In this document: piece after piece, positions 61,179-64,000 of the stretch
How the letters are laid out: each line of letters starts with the position of its first letter
How positions within the stretch are numbered: position 1 is the stretch's first letter
Source of the DNA: Dyadobacter sandarakinus
Lineage (GTDB): Bacteria > Bacteroidota > Bacteroidia > Cytophagales > Spirosomataceae
Direction of reading: 5' to 3'
Length of the DNA: 64,000 bases
Assembly: GCF_016894445.1 (NCBI RefSeq)
Contig: NZ_CP056775.1
Location: 5,699,001 to 5,763,000, forward strand
The notes under the pieces: model-generated
Databases searched by the model: none
The model's input: the letters and a program-made list of their open reading frames with translations, nothing else
Told to the model about the DNA's origin: nothing
Made by a program: the position numbers and the translations under genes

Positions 61179-61835
61179 ATGGCAAAAGTTATCATTTTTG
61201 GAGTACTTGATACCGCAGAATTAGCACACTATTACCTGACAAATGATTCGGAACACGATGTAGTTGCGTTTACAATACACCGCGAGTACCTTGACAATCC
61301 ATCTTTCAAAGACCTCCCCGTAGTGGCTTTTGAAGATGTTGAAACACTCTTTTCTCCCGCTGATCACGTCTTTTTCGCTCCCATGACCGGCCGCAATATG
61401 AACCGGAACCGCGAAAAGATTTACAATGAAGCCAAAGCAAAAGGTTACCGATTCATTTCATATGTCAGCTCCCGGGCAACATTGTTCGGTAATGAAATTG
61501 GTGAAAATTGCTTTATCCTGGAAGATAATACCATTCAGCCCTTTACGACCATCGGAAACAATGTGGTCATGTGGAGCGGCAATCATATCGGCCATCACGG
61601 CCAGATCAAAGACCACGTTTTCTTTACTTCCCACGTCGTCCTTTCCGGGCATTGTGTAGTGGAGTCGCATGCTTTCTTCGGTGTCAACAGTACCATTCGT
61701 GATTATACGACAATTGCGCAGGGCACATTGGTGGGGATGGCCTCGGCAATAACCAGGGAAACCGAAGAATGGAGCATTTACATTGGCAATCCGGCCAAGA
61801 AAGTACCCGGAAAAAAGAGTTTTGAGGCTTACTGA
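61179..61835 (+). CDS. NeuD/PglD-family sugar O- or N-acetyltransferase
   Basis: A 218-residue enzyme. An N-terminal Rossmann-like sugar-nucleotide domain (AKVIIFGVLDTAELAHYYL) is followed by a left-handed beta-helix of hexapeptide repeats (ILEDNTIQPFTTIGNNVVMW, HVVLSGHCVVESHAFFGVNS, TIAQGTLVGMASAITRE). A histidine in GNHIGHHGQI is the likely base. With the DegT enzyme upstream, N-acetylation of an amino sugar is plausible; O-acetylation is the alternative. The ATG at 61179 is used because the Rossmann strand starts there. Confidence 0.88.
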   Translation: MAKVIIFGVLDTAELAHYYLTNDSEHDVVAFTIHREYLDNPSFKDLPVVAFEDVETLFSPADHVFFAPMTGRNMNRNREKIYNEAKAKGYRFISYVSSRATLFGNEIGENCFILEDNTIQPFTTIGNNVVMWSGNHIGHHGQIKDHVFFTSHVVLSGHCVVESHAFFGVNSTIRDYTTIAQGTLVGMASAITRETEEWSIYIGNPAKKVPGKKSFEAY

Positions 61836-61868
61836 GCCTGAGTGTACCGAGCACAACCGAGTGGGTTA

Positions 61869-63092
61869 ATGGAGCAAAAGAAAATACTATTCGTCAGTCA
61901 TGATGCAAACCGGGCAGGCAGCCAGCTGCTGCTGCTCCAGTTGCTGCGGCTGCTGAAAGCACGGGGTGTTCCCATGCACCTGCTACTATGCAACGGAGGC
62001 GAACTTGAACACGAGTTTGAGCAGGTTTGCGGGGTAACCAAGCTTTACCATTCGGTAAGGGTAACCCCGTCACCGATCACCGGCCGTCTGCTCCGCAAGG
62101 TTAACCTGCACAAGCTTTACGAAGAACGGTCTGCACAGCGCGTAAGCGGCAGGATTGCTGCTGAGCTGGATGTGCAGCATATAGGGCTGGTTTTTATCAA
62201 CTCTATCGCCAATGCAGGTGTTTACTACGAGTCACTCAAATTTCTGCACCACCTGCCGCTCGTCGTATTTGCGCATGAGCTGGGGATGTCCGTCAAGATT
62301 TACACGCACGAAAAGCATCTTCAGTTTTTACTGAAGCAGGCGGATCACCTGATTGCCGTATCCCAGGCAGTCGCCAGGTACTACATAGCCCGGTTTGGCT
62401 ATTCCGAAAAGCGTGTCAGCACGTTCACGCTGTTTGACCATCATCATATAGACCATAAACTGCAGTACATCCAGCACGATATTCTTGAAAAAACATACAG
62501 AGTCCCGGAAGATGCCATTGTGATCGGCGGGTGCGGGAATGCCGAGTGGCGAAAAGGCAATGATCTTTTCAACTGGATCGCCAAGAGCGTTATCCAGAAA
62601 ACCAGCCCGCTGCCCGTGTACTTCGTATGGGTGGGTGCCGGTCCCCAGCATGAGATTTACGACCTGATCGAGAGTGATATCAGGCAAATGGGGCTTACAG
62701 AACGCATTATTCTCGTTCCCCCAACTTCCCAGGCCCTCGATTATATCAACCGGTTCGACGTGCTGCTGCTCAGCTCCCGCGAAGATCCTTACCCGCTTGT
62801 GGTACTCGAAGCTGCTTGGCAGGAAATACCCGTTGTATGTTTTGACAATGCGGGAGGTGCTCCCGAACTGGTGGAATCGGACGCAGGATTTGTAGTGCCT
62901 TTCATGGATATCCCGGCTGCTACGGATGCGATTATCCGCCTCGTACTTGATCAGTCGATGCGTGAAACGATGGGAAACAATGCAAGGAAAAAGGTGCTGG
63001 AACGTCACAATGCGGACAAAAGCGTGGCCCGGATTGAAGCCATTGTCCAAAAGTACCTACCTTTGCAGATATCGGAACAGCACAATCAATGA
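61869..63092 (+). CDS. Glycosyltransferase family 4 protein
   Basis: A 407-residue GT-B-fold enzyme. The N-terminal domain starts KKILFVSHDANRAGSQLLLL with the usual glycine-rich acceptor loop. The donor domain has VIGGCGNAEWRKGNDLFNWI, YFVWVGAGPQHE and the E-x7-E-like block SSREDPYPLVVLEAAWQEIP followed by VVCFDNAGGAPELV. It adds a sugar to the growing polysaccharide in the cytoplasm. The ATG at 61869 is preferred to an in-frame GTG nine codons upstream. Its TGA stop overlaps the ATG of the next gene (ATGA). Confidence 0.9.
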   Translation: MEQKKILFVSHDANRAGSQLLLLQLLRLLKARGVPMHLLLCNGGELEHEFEQVCGVTKLYHSVRVTPSPITGRLLRKVNLHKLYEERSAQRVSGRIAAELDVQHIGLVFINSIANAGVYYESLKFLHHLPLVVFAHELGMSVKIYTHEKHLQFLLKQADHLIAVSQAVARYYIARFGYSEKRVSTFTLFDHHHIDHKLQYIQHDILEKTYRVPEDAIVIGGCGNAEWRKGNDLFNWIAKSVIQKTSPLPVYFVWVGAGPQHEIYDLIESDIRQMGLTERIILVPPTSQALDYINRFDVLLLSSREDPYPLVVLEAAWQEIPVVCFDNAGGAPELVESDAGFVVPFMDIPAATDAIIRLVLDQSMRETMGNNARKKVLERHNADKSVARIEAIVQKYLPLQISEQHNQ

Positions 63093-64000
63093 CCATTGCC
63101 TTTACGATTTGTTCGATCAACTACCTCGCGCAGGCAAGAACACTCGGCGATTCTCTCAAAGCTACCAATCCCGAAATCCTGTTTTTTATCGGCCTTGTCG
63201 ATGCCCTGAAAGGCGTTTCGTTTGAAGAAGGGTTCCTGCCGGACTATCCCATGGTTGAAATCGACAATATCGGGATCGAGGGATTCCAGGAGATGGCCAC
63301 CCGCTACAATATAACCGAACTCAATACCGCTGTAAAGCCTTTTTACTTTACCTATTTTTTTAAAAACTATACAAAGGCTACCAACGTCATTTACTTTGAT
63401 CCGGACATTATTGTCTTTCAGCCTTTGACCGGATTACTAAGTTCTTTGTCACGCTACAAGGCAGTACTGACACCTCATATTACTACTCCTATTGGCGACC
63501 GCCTGGTTCCGAACGAGCTGCACCACCTGAATACCGGCATTTACAACCTTGGTTTTGTAGCATTCCGGCGCGATCCGGAGATCAGCACTTTCATCCGCTG
63601 GTGGGAAGAAAAGCTGCGGTACGAATGCCTGATCGATCTTTGTAACGGATTGTTTGTAGATCAGAACTGGATGAACTTCCTGCCCGTTTTTGTCCGTGAA
63701 ACCTGGATTGAGCGGGAGCCCGGCTACAATGCGGCATACTGGAACCTGCATGAGCGTGTATTTGCAAAAAAAGATACGGGGTACTTTGTAAATGAGGTAT
63801 TTCCACTGATTTTCTTTCACTACAGCGGGTATGATCCCGAAAAGCCGGAGGTACTTTCCAAATACCAGGACCGCTTCGAGCTGGGTAAGCGGCCTGATCT
63901 GACAGGACTGTTTGACTTGTACCGTACCAGCTTGCTGCGGAACGGAAACAGCTACTACCGTCGTTTTCCATGTGCATATATCAAACCACCTCAGGTAAGA
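63089..64000 (+). CDS. GT-A-fold glycosyltransferase-like protein (3' end outside window)
   Basis: From the ATG at 63089, which overlaps the previous stop, an open frame of 304 codons runs to the right edge without a stop. Residues read MTIAFTICSINYLAQARTLG, then IYFDPDIIVFQPL with a DxD-type metal/nucleotide site, LNTGIYNLGFVAFRRDPEIS and LFVDQNWMNFLPVF. This fits a nucleotide-sugar transferase of the GT8-like or related GT-A group. The segment after about residue 260 starts a further region that may be a second domain. It continues the polysaccharide operon. Confidence 0.83.
   Translation, partial: MTIAFTICSINYLAQARTLGDSLKATNPEILFFIGLVDALKGVSFEEGFLPDYPMVEIDNIGIEGFQEMATRYNITELNTAVKPFYFTYFFKNYTKATNVIYFDPDIIVFQPLTGLLSSLSRYKAVLTPHITTPIGDRLVPNELHHLNTGIYNLGFVAFRRDPEISTFIRWWEEKLRYECLIDLCNGLFVDQNWMNFLPVFVRETWIEREPGYNAAYWNLHERVFAKKDTGYFVNEVFPLIFFHYSGYDPEKPEVLSKYQDRFELGKRPDLTGLFDLYRTSLLRNGNSYYRRFPCAYIKPPQVR

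Overview
The window looks like a chromosomal segment of an aerobic Bacteroidota bacterium of the order Cytophagales, most like Dyadobacter or another Spirosomaceae member. That placement is inference. It rests on about 50% GC, few recognisable Shine-Dalgarno sites, several TAnnTTTG-type promoter boxes, a secreted protein with a type IX secretion (T9SS) C-terminal sorting domain, and the gene families present. No phage, transposase, rRNA operon or CRISPR array was seen.

Layout, left half. 1-8.0 kb is housekeeping: a partial YihY membrane protein, SppA protease, a SixA-type phosphatase, XerD recombinase, AroQ and a secreted M14 peptidase, with a large inverted array of TGA-containing tetranucleotides between the last two. 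A tRNA-Glu follows at 8.24 kb, then a T9SS-exported repeat protein and a HicAB toxin-antitoxin pair with a palindromic operator. 11.5-19.2 kb holds secreted or envelope hydrolases (MBL fold, CocE/S15, ThuA-like, purple acid phosphatase) and a B12-binding radical SAM protein with an unusual cysteine spacing. 19.3-27.1 kb is a complete CzcRS-CzcCBA-type metal efflux locus: two-component system, TolC-like channel, adaptor lipoprotein and HME-RND pump. A second, smaller TGA array lies between the adaptor and pump genes. 27.1-32.5 kb is a sigma-54 module on the minus strand: RpoN, an NtrC-type activator, a receiver-PAS-histidine kinase and a small outer-membrane protein.

Layout, right half. 33-44.6 kb carries a YtxH-type small protein with an unknown partner, a single-domain response regulator, a long TPR protein, a cytoplasmic GH13 amylase, a DUF1460 amidase-like protein, a SulP transporter, a second CzcRS-like two-component pair and a DinB-family protein. 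44.9-48.3 kb is a tightly coupled three-gene envelope operon: a DUF4136 lipoprotein, an outer-membrane barrel and a 719-residue membrane-anchored protein I do not recognise. PheA and ParE follow on the minus strand. From 51.6 kb to the right edge runs a surface polysaccharide locus: a long SLBB outer-membrane exporter, a Wzz-like protein, an ABC-2 permease and ATPase with a Wzt-like C-terminal domain, a DegT aminotransferase, a GT-C membrane glycosyltransferase, a WbqC protein, a NeuD/PglD-type acetyltransferase, a GT4 glycosyltransferase and a glycosyltransferase cut by the window edge.

The most unusual material is (a) the two inverted, period-4 TGA arrays that begin at gene stop codons, (b) the unrecognised third gene of the DUF4136 operon, (c) the CX4CX2C radical SAM protein and (d) the palindrome overlapping the hicAB promoter box.
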